Shown: positions 24,116 through 33,698 of the stretch, one piece after another
How the letters are laid out: each line of letters starts with the position of its first letter
Numbering within the stretch: position 1 is the stretch's first letter
Assembly: GCF_001277195.1 (NCBI RefSeq)
Contig: NZ_CP012268.1
Coordinates: forward strand, 1,736,001-1,800,000
Source: Cronobacter muytjensii ATCC 51329
GTDB taxonomy: Bacteria > Pseudomonadota > Gammaproteobacteria > Enterobacterales > Enterobacteriaceae
Reading direction: 5' to 3'
Length of the DNA stretch: 64,000 bases
Notes under the pieces: model-generated
The model's database searches: none
The model's input: only the letters and a program-made list of their open reading frames with translations
What the model was told of the DNA's origin: nothing
Program-made: the position numbers and the translations under genes

Positions 24116-27100
24116 ATGATGGAAAAACAAAATATTACGCTCTCCGCCCTGATGGCACGTCTCGATTCGCTGATGCTGCGCGACAGGAGCCGTTTCGCTC
24201 GCCGTCTTCACGGGGCGAAAAAGATTAAAAATACTGAATCTCAGCAGGCGCTTTTTACGCAGCTTGCTCAGGAGATAGACGAGGCGGCAGGGAGAGTCCT
24301 GCTGCGCGAAGCCGCGCGCCCGGCTATCACCTACCCGGAAAACCTGCCGGTCAGCCAGAAGAAACAGGATATTCTCAACGCGGTGCGCGACCATCAGGTG
24401 GTCATCGTGGCCGGTGAAACCGGCTCAGGGAAAACCACCCAGCTGCCAAAAATCTGTATGGAGCTGGGCCGCGGGGTGAAAGGGCTTATCGGCCACACCC
24501 AGCCGCGTCGTCTGGCCGCGCGCACCGTCGCCAACCGCATCGCCGAAGAGCTGCAAACCGAGCCGGGCGGCTGCGTCGGGTATAAGGTGCGCTTTAGCGA
24601 TCACGTCAGCGATAATACGATGGTCAAGCTGATGACAGACGGTATTCTGCTGGCGGAAATCCAGCAGGACCGGCTGCTGATGCAGTACGACACTATCATT
24701 ATCGATGAGGCGCACGAGCGCAGCCTGAACATCGATTTCCTGCTGGGATATCTGCGCGAGCTGCTGCCAAAACGCCCGGATCTGAAAATCATCATCACCT
24801 CGGCGACCATCGATCCCGAGCGTTTTTCGCGCCATTTTAATCACGCGCCGATTATTGAAGTCTCTGGCCGCACCTATCCGGTAGAAGTGCGCTATCGCCC
24901 GATAGTGGAGGACGCGGACGACACCGAGCGCGATCAGCTGCAGGCGATTTTCGACGCCGTGGACGAACTGGGCCGCGAAGGGCCGGGCGACATTCTTATC
25001 TTTATGAGCGGCGAGCGCGAAATTCGCGATACCGCCGACGGCCTGATGAAGCTCAACCTGCCGCATACCGAAGTGCTGCCGCTCTATGCGCGGCTCTCGA
25101 ACAGCGAGCAGAACCGGGTGTTCCAGCCGCACGCCGGGCGGCGTATTGTGCTGGCGACTAACGTGGCGGAAACCTCGCTCACGGTGCCGGGCATTAAATA
25201 TGTTATCGACCCCGGTACGGCGCGCATCAGCCGCTACAGCTACCGTACCAAGGTGCAGCGCCTGCCGATTGAGCCGGTTTCCCAGGCCTCCGCTAACCAG
25301 CGTAAAGGCCGCTGCGGTCGCGTCTCGGAAGGCATCTGTATCCGTCTCTATTCCGAGGACGATTTCCTCTCGCGCCCGGAATTTACCGACCCGGAAATCC
25401 TGCGCACCAATCTGGCGTCCGTTATTCTGCAAATGACCGCGCTGGGGCTTGGCGATATTGCGGCGTTCCCGTTCGTCGAGGCGCCGGATAAACGCAATAT
25501 TCAGGATGGCGTCCGTCTGCTTGAAGAGCTGGGCGCGATTACCACGGACGCGCAGGCCTCGGTCTATAAACTGACGCCGCTCGGCCGCCAGCTTTCGCAG
25601 TTGCCGGTTGATCCGCGTCTGGCGCGCATGGTGCTGGAGGCGCAAAAGCACGGCTGCGTGCGCGAAGCGATGATTATCACCTCCGCGCTCTCCATTCAGG
25701 ACCCGCGCGAGCGCCCGCTCGATAAACAGCAGGCGTCTGATGAGAAACACCGCCGCTTCCATGATAAAGAGTCCGATTTCCTGGCGTTCGTGAACCTGTG
25801 GAACTACCTTGGCGAGCAGCAGAAGGCGCTGTCATCCAACCAGTTCCGCCGCCTGTGCCGCACCGATTATTTGAACTATCTGCGCGTGCGCGAATGGCAG
25901 GATATCTACACCCAATTGCGTCAGGTGGTGAAAGAACTCGGCATTCCGGTTAACAGCGAACCGGCAGGCTATCGCGAAGTACATACCGCGCTGCTCACCG
26001 GTTTGCTTTCGCATATCGGGATGAAAGACGCGGATAAACAGGAGTACACCGGCGCGCGCAACGCCCGTTTTTCTATCTTCCCTGGCTCCGGGCTGTTTAA
26101 AAAGCCGCCGAAGTGGACGATGGTGGCGGAGCTTGTGGAAACGAGCCGCCTGTGGGGACGCATCGCGGCCCGTATCGATCCGGAGTGGATAGAGCCGGTG
26201 GCGGGGCATTTGATTAAGCGCTCATACAGCGAGCCGCACTGGTCGCGCGCGCAGGGCGCGGTGATGGCGAGCGAAAAAGTCACACTCTATGGACTGCCGA
26301 TTGTGGCGGCGCGCAGCGTGAACTACAGCCAGATCGATCCGGTGCTCTCCCGCGAGCTGTTTATCCGTCACGCGCTGGTGGAAGGCGACTGGCAGACGCG
26401 CCACGCCTTTTTCCGCGAGAATCAGCGGCTTCGCGCCGAAGTGGAGGAGCTTGAGCATAAATCGCGCCGCCGCGACATTCTGGTGGATGACGATACGCTG
26501 TTTGAGTTTTACGACCAGCGCATCAGCGTTGACGCGATTTCCGCACGCCACTTCGATAGCTGGTGGAAAAAGGCGAGCCGTGAAACGCCGGATCTGCTTA
26601 ATTTCGAAAAGAGCATGCTGATTAAAGAAGGCGCGGAGAAGGTCAGCAAACTCGACTATCCGAACTTCTGGCATCAGGGCAACCTGAAGCTGCGCCTGAC
26701 CTATCAGTTCGAGCCAGGCGGCGACGCCGACGGCGTGACGGTGCATATTCCGCTGCCGCTGTTAAACCAGGTGGAAGAGGCGGGCTTTGAATGGCAGGTG
26801 CCGGGCATGCGCCGCGAGCTTATTATCGCGCTGATCAAATCGCTGCCGAAACCGGTGCGCCGCAATTTCGTGCCCGCGCCGAACTACGCCGAGGCGTTTT
26901 TAGGCCGCGCGACGCCGCTGGAATTACCGCTGCTGGATGCGCTGGAGCGCGAGCTGCGCCGTATGACCGGCGTCACCATTGAGCGCGAGGCGTGGCAGGC
27001 GGAACAGGTGTCCGATCATCTGAAAATGACCTTCCGCGTGGTGGATGAGAAAGGCCGCAAATTGCGCGAGGGCAAAGATCTCAGCGCGCTGAAAGAAGGG

Positions 27101-28018
27101 CTCAAGGAAAAAGTGCAGGAAACGCTCTCGGCGGTGGCGGATGACGGCATCGAGCAGAGCGGCCTGCATATCTGGAGCTTCGGCGCGCTGCCTGAGCGCT
27201 ACGAGCAGAAGCGCGGCGGCTACCAGGTGAAAGCCTTCCCGGCGCTGGTGGATGAAAAAGAGAGCGTCGGCATCCGGCTGTTCGACAACCCGCAGGAGCA
27301 GCAGCACGCCATGTGGCGCGGCCTGCGCCGCCTGCTGCTGCTGAACATTCCCTCGCCAATTAAGTATCTGCATGAAAAGCTGCCGAACAAGGCCAAGCTT
27401 GGGCTCTACTTCAACCCGTACGGCAAGGTGCTGGATCTGATTGACGACTGCATCTCCTGCGGCGTCGATAAACTTATCGCCGAAAACGGCGGGCCGGTAT
27501 GGACCGAAGAGGGCTTTGCGCAGCTGCATGAGAAAGTGCGCGCGGAGCTGAACGACACCGTGGTGGATATCGCAAAACAGGTGGAGCAGATCCTGACGGC
27601 GGTCTTCAGCATCAACAAGCGGCTGAAAGGGCGCGTGGATATGACGATGGCGCTCGGCCTTTCGGACATCAAAGCCCAGATGAGCGGGCTGGTCTACCGC
27701 GGTTTCGTTACCGGCAATGGCTATAAGCGGCTTGGCGACACGCTGCGCTATCTCAATGCGATTGAAAAGCGCCTTGAGAAAATGGCCGTCGACCCGCACC
27801 GCGATCGCGCCCAGATGCTGAAAGTGGAAGCGGTACAGCAGGCGTGGCAGCAGTGGCTTAACAAGCTACCGCCCGCGCGCCGCGACGATGACGACGTCCG
27901 GGAGATCCGCTGGATGATAGAGGAGCTACGGGTGAGTTATTTCGCCCAGCAGCTCGGCACGCCGTACCCGGTCTCCGATAAGCGCGTCTTGCAGGCGATG
28001 GAGCAGGTCAGCGGGTAG
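24116..28018 (+). CDS. hrpA: ATP-dependent RNA helicase HrpA (DEAH)
   Basis: A 1300-residue DEAH-box helicase collinear with E. coli HrpA. Walker A GETGSGKT is at 100-107, the DEAH motif (IIIDEAHERS) near 198, SAT (ITSATID) near 230, and motif VI QRKGRCGRVSEG near 396. The winged-helix/OB-like half and a long C-terminal extension (DUF3418) follow. It unwinds structured mRNA in the cytoplasm, and recent work ties it to rescue of collided ribosomes. Two consecutive ATGs (24116, 24119) could start it; neither has a strong Shine-Dalgarno site. Confidence 0.97.
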   Translation: MMEKQNITLSALMARLDSLMLRDRSRFARRLHGAKKIKNTESQQALFTQLAQEIDEAAGRVLLREAARPAITYPENLPVSQKKQDILNAVRDHQVVIVAGETGSGKTTQLPKICMELGRGVKGLIGHTQPRRLAARTVANRIAEELQTEPGGCVGYKVRFSDHVSDNTMVKLMTDGILLAEIQQDRLLMQYDTIIIDEAHERSLNIDFLLGYLRELLPKRPDLKIIITSATIDPERFSRHFNHAPIIEVSGRTYPVEVRYRPIVEDADDTERDQLQAIFDAVDELGREGPGDILIFMSGEREIRDTADGLMKLNLPHTEVLPLYARLSNSEQNRVFQPHAGRRIVLATNVAETSLTVPGIKYVIDPGTARISRYSYRTKVQRLPIEPVSQASANQRKGRCGRVSEGICIRLYSEDDFLSRPEFTDPEILRTNLASVILQMTALGLGDIAAFPFVEAPDKRNIQDGVRLLEELGAITTDAQASVYKLTPLGRQLSQLPVDPRLARMVLEAQKHGCVREAMIITSALSIQDPRERPLDKQQASDEKHRRFHDKESDFLAFVNLWNYLGEQQKALSSNQFRRLCRTDYLNYLRVREWQDIYTQLRQVVKELGIPVNSEPAGYREVHTALLTGLLSHIGMKDADKQEYTGARNARFSIFPGSGLFKKPPKWTMVAELVETSRLWGRIAARIDPEWIEPVAGHLIKRSYSEPHWSRAQGAVMASEKVTLYGLPIVAARSVNYSQIDPVLSRELFIRHALVEGDWQTRHAFFRENQRLRAEVEELEHKSRRRDILVDDDTLFEFYDQRISVDAISARHFDSWWKKASRETPDLLNFEKSMLIKEGAEKVSKLDYPNFWHQGNLKLRLTYQFEPGGDADGVTVHIPLPLLNQVEEAGFEWQVPGMRRELIIALIKSLPKPVRRNFVPAPNYAEAFLGRATPLELPLLDALERELRRMTGVTIEREAWQAEQVSDHLKMTFRVVDEKGRKLREGKDLSALKEGLKEKVQETLSAVADDGIEQSGLHIWSFGALPERYEQKRGGYQVKAFPALVDEKESVGIRLFDNPQEQQHAMWRGLRRLLLLNIPSPIKYLHEKLPNKAKLGLYFNPYGKVLDLIDDCISCGVDKLIAENGGPVWTEEGFAQLHEKVRAELNDTVVDIAKQVEQILTAVFSINKRLKGRVDMTMALGLSDIKAQMSGLVYRGFVTGNGYKRLGDTLRYLNAIEKRLEKMAVDPHRDRAQMLKVEAVQQAWQQWLNKLPPARRDDDDVREIRWMIEELRVSYFAQQLGTPYPVSDKRVLQAMEQVSG

Positions 28019-28035
28019 GGTGGGTGGTAAGGTGT

Positions 28036-28123
28036 GTAGCGCGAGGGGCGGCTTCGCTTACCCACGCTACAACGCCCGCATCAGGCAGTGCTCAGGGCGG
28101 GTAAGCGATGCCGCACCCGCCCT
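28036..28123. repeat. pair of REP-like palindromes (BIME-type)
   Basis: Two palindromes: 28036-28070 closed by GTAGCG/CGCTAC, and 28094-28123 with AGGGCGGGT/ACCCGCCCT. They carry the core GGGTAAGCG in opposite orientations (CGCTTACCC at 28055, GGGTAAGCG at 28100), as in paired extragenic palindromes. They sit between the convergent ends of hrpA and the methyltransferase gene. Confidence 0.65.
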
Positions 28124-28179
28124 GTCACAGTTCACACCTGTCTGCCATGTCAAAACTTCTCCTCCCCGCCAGACCTTTA

Positions 28180-28836
28180 CTACTTCACTACCGCGAGAGT
28201 AAACCCGTCCCAGCCTTTGCTGCCGACGGTTTGCAGGGCGGTGGCGCGCAGGCGCGGGTGGTTGCCGAGCATTTCGATAAACGTGCGCACGCCCTGAACG
28301 CGTTGGTCGTCGCTGTGCGGGGCGGCAACCGCGCCGTCACGCACCACGTTATCGCCGACAATCACCGTCCCGGTGCGCGACAGCGTTAACGCCCACTCCA
28401 GATAGAGCGGGTTGTTCGGCTTATCGGCGTCGATAAATATCAAATCAAACGGCGGCTCATCGGCGTAGAGCGGCAGACTCTCGGCCGCCGGGCCGACGCG
28501 CAACTGCACCTTTGGCGTCACGCTGGCGAGCGCGAGATTGGCTGCCGCTACCCCGGCGTGTTCCGCGCTCGCCTCAAGCGTCACAACCAGCCCGTCCTCC
28601 GGCAGCGCGCGCGCCAGCCACAGCGTGCTGTAAGCCCCGAGCGTGCCGATTTCGAGCACCCGTTTCGCGCCGGTCATCATTACCAGCAGCGCCAGAAACT
28701 GTCCTTGTAACGGCGACACATCATGCGGCGGCAGGCCTGCCAGCCGGTTGTTCTCCAGCACCTGCGCCATCAGCGGATCGTCTGCGATTAGCGCCTGCGC
28801 GAGATACTCGTCCACTTCGCTCCACTTTTGCTGCAT
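28180..28836 (-). CDS. SAM-dependent O-methyltransferase (catechol type)
   Basis: A 218-residue member of the class I O-methyltransferase 3 family. SAM-binding motif VLEIGTLGAYSTLWLA is near 61-76, the acidic EAS at the end of strand 2 near 89, and the metal-site motif FIDADKPNN near 134 with a following GDNVV near 160. These enzymes methylate catechol-like hydroxyls with Mg2+. AGGAGAG precedes the ATG. It stands about 40 bases beyond the end of the efflux operon on the same strand and may be its last gene. The substrate is unknown. Confidence 0.88.
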   Translation of the reverse strand: MQQKWSEVDEYLAQALIADDPLMAQVLENNRLAGLPPHDVSPLQGQFLALLVMMTGAKRVLEIGTLGAYSTLWLARALPEDGLVVTLEASAEHAGVAAANLALASVTPKVQLRVGPAAESLPLYADEPPFDLIFIDADKPNNPLYLEWALTLSRTGTVIVGDNVVRDGAVAAPHSDDQRVQGVRTFIEMLGNHPRLRATALQTVGSKGWDGFTLAVVK

Positions 28837-28877
28837 CGAACCGCTCTCCTGAAAGCGCGCCGCAGGGGCGCGTTATG

Positions 28878-30302
28878 CTACGGGTGGGTGTTATAAGCAG
28901 CATAGTCGGGTTTCTCGCCCGGCGCCGCTGCGCCTGGCCAGCCGCCGCCAAGCGCGCGGTAAAGATCGACCTGCGCCAGCAGCAGATTATTTTTCACCTG
29001 TACCACGTTAAGCTCTGTGGAGAAGAGCGTGCGCCTGGCGTCCAGCTCGTCAAGATAAGAGGAATAGCCGTTCTGGTAGCGGTTGTGCGCGATGCGCAGC
29101 GTCTCCTGCGCCGCCTGCTCCTGAGCCTGTAACTCGGCGAGCTGTTCGCTAAAGCGCTGCACCGCGTCTAGGCTGTCGTTCACCTCCCTGAACGCGTTAC
29201 GCACTGTGCTCTCATAGCTGTAGAGCGCCTGGTTTTTCTGTGACGTTGTCACGTCGACCTGCGCATTCAGCGCCTCGCGATTAAGCAGCGGTGCCAGCAC
29301 GCTCGCGCCCACGCTCCAGAGCCGCAGCGGATTGGCGAGCAGTTCCGGCAGCGTATTTTCCTGAAGCGATCCGGAGGCGGTGAGGTTGATCCCCGGCAGC
29401 AGGCGCGCGCGGGCAACCGCCAGCTGCGCGTCGCTCGCCACCAGCGTCCGTTCAGCCTGCACGATATCCGGCCTGCGGTTTAACAGCGATGAGGGCAATG
29501 GCGACGCAATAGCGAGCGGGCTTAAAGCGTCAAATTCGCCGCCGCGCGCAATCGTACCGGGATTCTGACCGATAAGAATACTGAGCGCGTTCTCCTGCTG
29601 GGTTATCTGATGCTGAAGCTGCGGAATTTGCGCGCGCGTGGCGCGCAGTTCAGACTCAGATTGCATCAGCTCCAGCCGCGAACTGTAACCCGTCTCATAC
29701 TGACGTTTGGCAAGCTTCAGCGCGTCTTCGCGCGCCGCCAGCGTCGAGCGGGTCACCCGCAGTTGTTCGTCGAGCGCCAGTAGCGTGATATAGCCGGACG
29801 CCACCTGGGACGCCACGGTCAGGTTGGCGGCGGCGGCCGCGGCTTTCTGCGCCTCAAGGTTCGCCCGGGCCGCGTCGGCGGCGCTGCGGTATTCACCCCA
29901 GATATCGACGTTATAGCTCGCGTTCAGGCTGCCTTTATAGAGATTGCCATACACCGGCAGGCCCGTCGCGGCGGACTGCGAACGGCTGCGCCCGGCGCTG
30001 AAGCCCGCGTCGAGCATAGGGAAGCGGTCGCCAAGCGCGGCCTGTACCTGCGCCTGATACTGATTCACCCGCTCGCGCGCCAGCAGCACATCGCTGTTAT
30101 AACGCAGCGCCTGGTCCACATAGCGGTTAAGGGCGGGGTCATGAAAATTACGCCACCAGAACCCCTCAACTGGCGACGACGGGCCGACGGCGGCGCGCCA
30201 GGCGGGCGGAATAATCAGCGAGGGCCGGGCCTGCCCGACGTCTCCTGAATGACAGCCCGCCAGCAGCAGGGCGGCGGTCAACAGCGCAAGTGAACGACGC
30301 AT
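28878..30302 (-). CDS. outer-membrane efflux lipoprotein, NodT/OprM type
   Basis: A 474-residue RND/MFS-type outer-membrane factor. The signal peptide and lipobox LLAGC place a lipid on Cys 17 or so. Two OEP repeats follow, each with a long coiled-coil helix pair, and the family pattern QAALGDRFPML and LNRRPDIVQAERTL. It would form the trimeric exit duct of the pump encoded upstream. The ATG shares a base with the stop of the adaptor gene (TGATG), so translation is coupled. Confidence 0.92.
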   Translation of the reverse strand: MRRSLALLTAALLLAGCHSGDVGQARPSLIIPPAWRAAVGPSSPVEGFWWRNFHDPALNRYVDQALRYNSDVLLARERVNQYQAQVQAALGDRFPMLDAGFSAGRSRSQSAATGLPVYGNLYKGSLNASYNVDIWGEYRSAADAARANLEAQKAAAAAANLTVASQVASGYITLLALDEQLRVTRSTLAAREDALKLAKRQYETGYSSRLELMQSESELRATRAQIPQLQHQITQQENALSILIGQNPGTIARGGEFDALSPLAIASPLPSSLLNRRPDIVQAERTLVASDAQLAVARARLLPGINLTASGSLQENTLPELLANPLRLWSVGASVLAPLLNREALNAQVDVTTSQKNQALYSYESTVRNAFREVNDSLDAVQRFSEQLAELQAQEQAAQETLRIAHNRYQNGYSSYLDELDARRTLFSTELNVVQVKNNLLLAQVDLYRALGGGWPGAAAPGEKPDYAAYNTHP

Positions 30303-31384
30303 CACTTCTCCTCGCTGTGAGTGTCAATAGTGACCTGCACCGACATGCCGGGGCGCAGGCGCGCGCGTTTGTCGTCGTCGCCCAGCACTTCGATGCGTAC
30401 CGGAATACGCTGGGCGATTTTCACAAAGTTGCCGGTGGCGTTATCGGGCGTGATGGCGCTGAACTCCACGCCCGTCGCCGGTGAGATGCTCTGTACGCGG
30501 CCTTCGAATTTCTCGTCATTCAGCGCGTCTACGGTAAAGGTGACCGGCTGGCCGGTTTTCACATCGGCAAGCTGCGTCTCTTTGAGGTTGGCGATTATCC
30601 AGTTTTGCGGCGGCACCAGCGACGTGAGCCGCGTGCCGGCGGTCACGTAGCCGCCCAGGCGCACTGTTATCTGACCGAGCTGCCCGTCGCGCGGGGCGAT
30701 AATACGGGTTTTTTGCAGATCGATCTCGGCAAGCTCCAGCGCCGCGCGGGCATTTTCCACATCCGCCTCCAGCGACGCGCGGTTCACAATCACGCTTTGC
30801 AGATTCTGGCGCGACACTTCTAGCTGGGCGGCGGCCTGCTCCACGCTGGCGCTGCCCTGAGCGGCGCTGGCGATGGCGGCGTCGCGCTCGCGCACCGACA
30901 GCGAGCCGTCCTGCGTCAGCGCCTGCACGCGGCGCAAATCAGCCTGGTTATGCAGGCTCTGGGCGCGGGCGCTGGCGAGCGCGGCTTTATTCTGCGAGAT
31001 GGTCGCCTCGGCGCTGCGGCGCTGTTGCAGATTATTGGCGAGCGCCGCTTCACGCATCGCAAGCGTCGCCTGCGCCTGATGCACCCGCTGTTTGTAAATG
31101 CGGTCATCAATCGTCATCAGCACGTCGCCCTGTTTCACCTTCGCGAAATCCTGCACATTGACGGCGGTGATATAGCCGTTGACCTGCGGGCTGATAAATG
31201 TCGTCATGCCGCGCACGTAGGCGTTATCGGTGGAGGCTGCGTGCCGGGTGAACGGCGGCAACTGCCAGGCATACATAATCACCAGCAGGCCGACCAGCCC
31301 GATGGCGCCGGCGGCAAAAAAGGAGACCACGCGCAGGTTGTTCTTTTCCGGCGTCGCGGGGGTGGGGGCGCCTTGTTGGCTCAT
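30302..31384 (-). CDS. HlyD/EmrA-family membrane fusion protein
   Basis: The ATG at 31384 follows GGAGTAGTG and gives 360 residues. One N-terminal membrane helix (FFAAGAIGLVGLLVIMYAWQLP) is followed by the lipoyl half-motifs around VRGMTTFISPQVNGYI and APRDGQLGQITVRLGG, with a coiled-coil hairpin rich in Ala and Gln (about 105-215) between. It is the periplasmic adaptor linking the inner-membrane pump to the outer-membrane factor. It sits 38 bases after the MFS gene in a four-gene operon. Confidence 0.93.
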   Translation of the reverse strand: MSQQGAPTPATPEKNNLRVVSFFAAGAIGLVGLLVIMYAWQLPPFTRHAASTDNAYVRGMTTFISPQVNGYITAVNVQDFAKVKQGDVLMTIDDRIYKQRVHQAQATLAMREAALANNLQQRRSAEATISQNKAALASARAQSLHNQADLRRVQALTQDGSLSVRERDAAIASAAQGSASVEQAAAQLEVSRQNLQSVIVNRASLEADVENARAALELAEIDLQKTRIIAPRDGQLGQITVRLGGYVTAGTRLTSLVPPQNWIIANLKETQLADVKTGQPVTFTVDALNDEKFEGRVQSISPATGVEFSAITPDNATGNFVKIAQRIPVRIEVLGDDDKRARLRPGMSVQVTIDTHSEEK

Positions 31385-31422
31385 CACTACTCCAGAATTA
31401 TGTCAGTCAAAAAATCGTCAGG

Positions 31423-33078
31423 TTACTGGCCGCTTTGCATCGCCTGCTTCAGCGCCCGCCGCGCGGCGAGCCGCAGACGGATGAGACGCCAGAAGATCCA
31501 CAGCAGCGTCGAGGCGGCGATGGCCGCCGTCAGCAGACAGGTATCGTTATAGGCCAGAATATTCGCCTCGGTGGTGGCGACGGTCTGTAACTGCTGCACC
31601 GCCTGGGCGTTCAGCAGCGTAGGATCGTTAAGCACATTGCCCCACAACTGGCTGTACTGCGCGAGCCGCTCATTCACCAGCGGGCTTAACGTTGAGAGCT
31701 GATCGGCAAGCAGGCTGGAGTGATATTTCTCCCGCCAGGTCTGGAAGGTGCCGAGCAGCGCCGAGCCGATAAGCCCGCCGAGGTTCTGACTCATGCCAAA
31801 CAGCACCGAAAAGCTCACCAGGTTTCGCGGGTCGGCGATAACGCCGCCGATGCCCGCGAGCATTGCCGGGGCGAGAAAAAATGCGCTGCCGAAACCGAGC
31901 AGAAACTGGCTTATCAGCATCTGATCGGCGCGAGTCTGGCTGGTGGCCTGGCTGTCCATCAGCGAGGCGATGATCATCAGCGCCAGCGACACCATAATCG
32001 GCCAAACAGTTTTCTGCGGGTTGATGGTGAGCGCGCTGGTGACGATGCCGCATATCACGCCCGCCAGGATCGCCAGCGCCAGATGGGTCATCTGTTCATT
32101 CTGCAACCCGACATACTGCAGCCAGCCGATAGCGCCGGTGTTTTGCTCCGCCAGCACAATGCGGATCAGCACCATAATGAGCCCAAGCCGCACGATGCTG
32201 CCGCTGGAGAGCCAGCGGGTGTTGAGCAACGGGTTATTGCGGTTATGTTCAAAAGCGATAGCCGCCACGATAAGCACCAGCGATGCGCCGAGCGCCCAGC
32301 CTATCCACGGCGCTTCAAACCACCAGTCGAGCCGCCCGAGCGACAGCGCGCCGCACAGCAGCGCCATGCCCGGCGCCAGCAGACAAAACGTAATAAAGTC
32401 TTTTTTCTCAAAGACCTTACGGCGGTCGCCCGGCGGCAGTTTCAGCGCCACCACGCAGGCGAGCGAAATCATCGCCAGCCCCAGCTCGAAGAGATAGAGC
32501 CCGCGCCATTCGTCAAGCTCCAGCAGTTCCGTTGAAAAAAGACGGGCGATGGGGATCGCGAGCTGTGAGCCGGTGATGCCGATAGTCAGCGCCTTCAGAC
32601 GGTGTTTCGCGGGCCATGCCTGGATCTGGTAATAGATGCCAAGCGAACTCAACGCCGCGCCCACCATGCCGTGGGCGGCGCGCACCATCATCGCCGTGTT
32701 GATATCGTTTACGAAGAGGTGGAAAAACGTCACCAGCACATACAGCACCAGAAACCCTTCGGTGAAGGCGCGCAGCCCGTATTGCTGGCGAAACTTCACC
32801 AGCAGCAAATTGATGGAGACGTTGGTCATCACATAGACCGCCGGCAGCCAGGCGATTTCGGTTGACCAGGCGGCGAACGTGCCCTGCAAATTTTGCAGAT
32901 TGGCGGTCACCATCGCGTTGCTGAGCGCGCCGGTCAGACAGACCAGCAGCCCGACGATGCCATAGGCGATGCGCTTATAGGGCGGATGATGCGGCGTCGA
33001 CGGCGAGCCGAGCAGCATGGGTTTTTCATGGGGCGCCCACTCGCGCGGCGCGTAAGGGTCCTGTTTCACCGATCGCAT
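31423..33078 (-). CDS. MFS drug transporter, DHA2/EmrB type
   Basis: A 551-residue inner-membrane protein with about 14 predicted helices, the size of the EmrB/FarB group. It keeps an EmrB-like first loop (GTFAAWSTEIAWLPAVYV) but the motif A and C patterns are less sharp. With the adaptor and outer-membrane factor it should pump hydrophobic or acidic compounds out of the cell using the proton gradient. The ATG shares a base with the marR stop (TAATG). The substrate is not known; fusaric-acid-type pumps have the same gene content. Confidence 0.92.
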   Translation of the reverse strand: MRSVKQDPYAPREWAPHEKPMLLGSPSTPHHPPYKRIAYGIVGLLVCLTGALSNAMVTANLQNLQGTFAAWSTEIAWLPAVYVMTNVSINLLLVKFRQQYGLRAFTEGFLVLYVLVTFFHLFVNDINTAMMVRAAHGMVGAALSSLGIYYQIQAWPAKHRLKALTIGITGSQLAIPIARLFSTELLELDEWRGLYLFELGLAMISLACVVALKLPPGDRRKVFEKKDFITFCLLAPGMALLCGALSLGRLDWWFEAPWIGWALGASLVLIVAAIAFEHNRNNPLLNTRWLSSGSIVRLGLIMVLIRIVLAEQNTGAIGWLQYVGLQNEQMTHLALAILAGVICGIVTSALTINPQKTVWPIMVSLALMIIASLMDSQATSQTRADQMLISQFLLGFGSAFFLAPAMLAGIGGVIADPRNLVSFSVLFGMSQNLGGLIGSALLGTFQTWREKYHSSLLADQLSTLSPLVNERLAQYSQLWGNVLNDPTLLNAQAVQQLQTVATTEANILAYNDTCLLTAAIAASTLLWIFWRLIRLRLAARRALKQAMQSGQ

Positions 33079-33521
33079 TACTGTTTTTCAATTTCCTGCA
33101 ACAAACGGTCCAGCACGCGACGCGTTACGGCCAGTTCTTCGGGGGGAATAGTGGAAAGGATAGTCTCCCTGAGACCATCCGCTTCGACTTTCACTTTTTC
33201 ATACAGGGCCTGGCCCCGGGCGGTGGCGACCAGCAGCCGCTTGCGACGATCGCCTGGCGGCGTGACGCGCTCAATGAGCTGCTGCGCGACCAGACGATTC
33301 AACAGCGGCACCAGCGTGGCGCTCTCGACGCCCAGCTGCTGGGCCAGTTCGCCCTGCGACAGCGGCGTGTCGTGGCGCGCGATAGCGGCGACGGCCACCC
33401 AGCTCGCCTGGCTCATGCCGAGGTTTTTCAGGCGACGGTCTACCGCGAGCCGCCAGTGGTGGGCGGTCATCCACAAAAGATGTGAGAAAGTCAGGTCGCG
33501 TGTATCCACTGAGGTATCCAT
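33078..33521 (-). CDS. MarR-family repressor of the efflux operon
   Basis: A 147-residue winged-helix regulator. The DNA-recognition helix lies in LSQGELAQQLGVESATLVPLLNRLVAQQLIE (about 54-85, in parts) and the wing in RVTPPGDRRKRLLV near 90. Such proteins repress drug pumps and release DNA on binding phenolic ligands. It is the first gene of the operon, overlapping the transporter gene. A perfect dyad directly before its start codon is the likely operator, so it should control itself and the pump. Confidence 0.92.
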   Translation of the reverse strand: MDTSVDTRDLTFSHLLWMTAHHWRLAVDRRLKNLGMSQASWVAVAAIARHDTPLSQGELAQQLGVESATLVPLLNRLVAQQLIERVTPPGDRRKRLLVATARGQALYEKVKVEADGLRETILSTIPPEELAVTRRVLDRLLQEIEKQ

Positions 33522-33524
33522 TTC

Positions 33525-33538
33525 GTTAGTGCTCTAAC
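33525..33538. promoter_or_regulatory. candidate MarR operator
   Basis: GTTAG-TGCT-CTAAC is a perfect dyad 4-17 bases upstream of the marR ATG. The size and position suit autorepression by the MarR protein. The surrounding 33540-33600 is AT-rich, fitting a promoter. Confidence 0.65.
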
Positions 33539-33698
33539 TATTTTAGAACCCGCTATTTTAATAATTCAAGTGAATGTAAATTTATCTTTAAATAATTGTA
33601 TGAATGGATTGCGGCGCGTTGTCTGAAATCGCGCGGGGCATATCCCCGCTGCGCTATGCTGTTGATGCGGTCTGATGCCGCATGACTGAGAGAGAAAG

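Noticed and set aside
24425..25762. 445-codon minus-strand frame inside hrpA
   Set aside because: Antisense to the helicase core, with no family resemblance and a composition expected from the complement.
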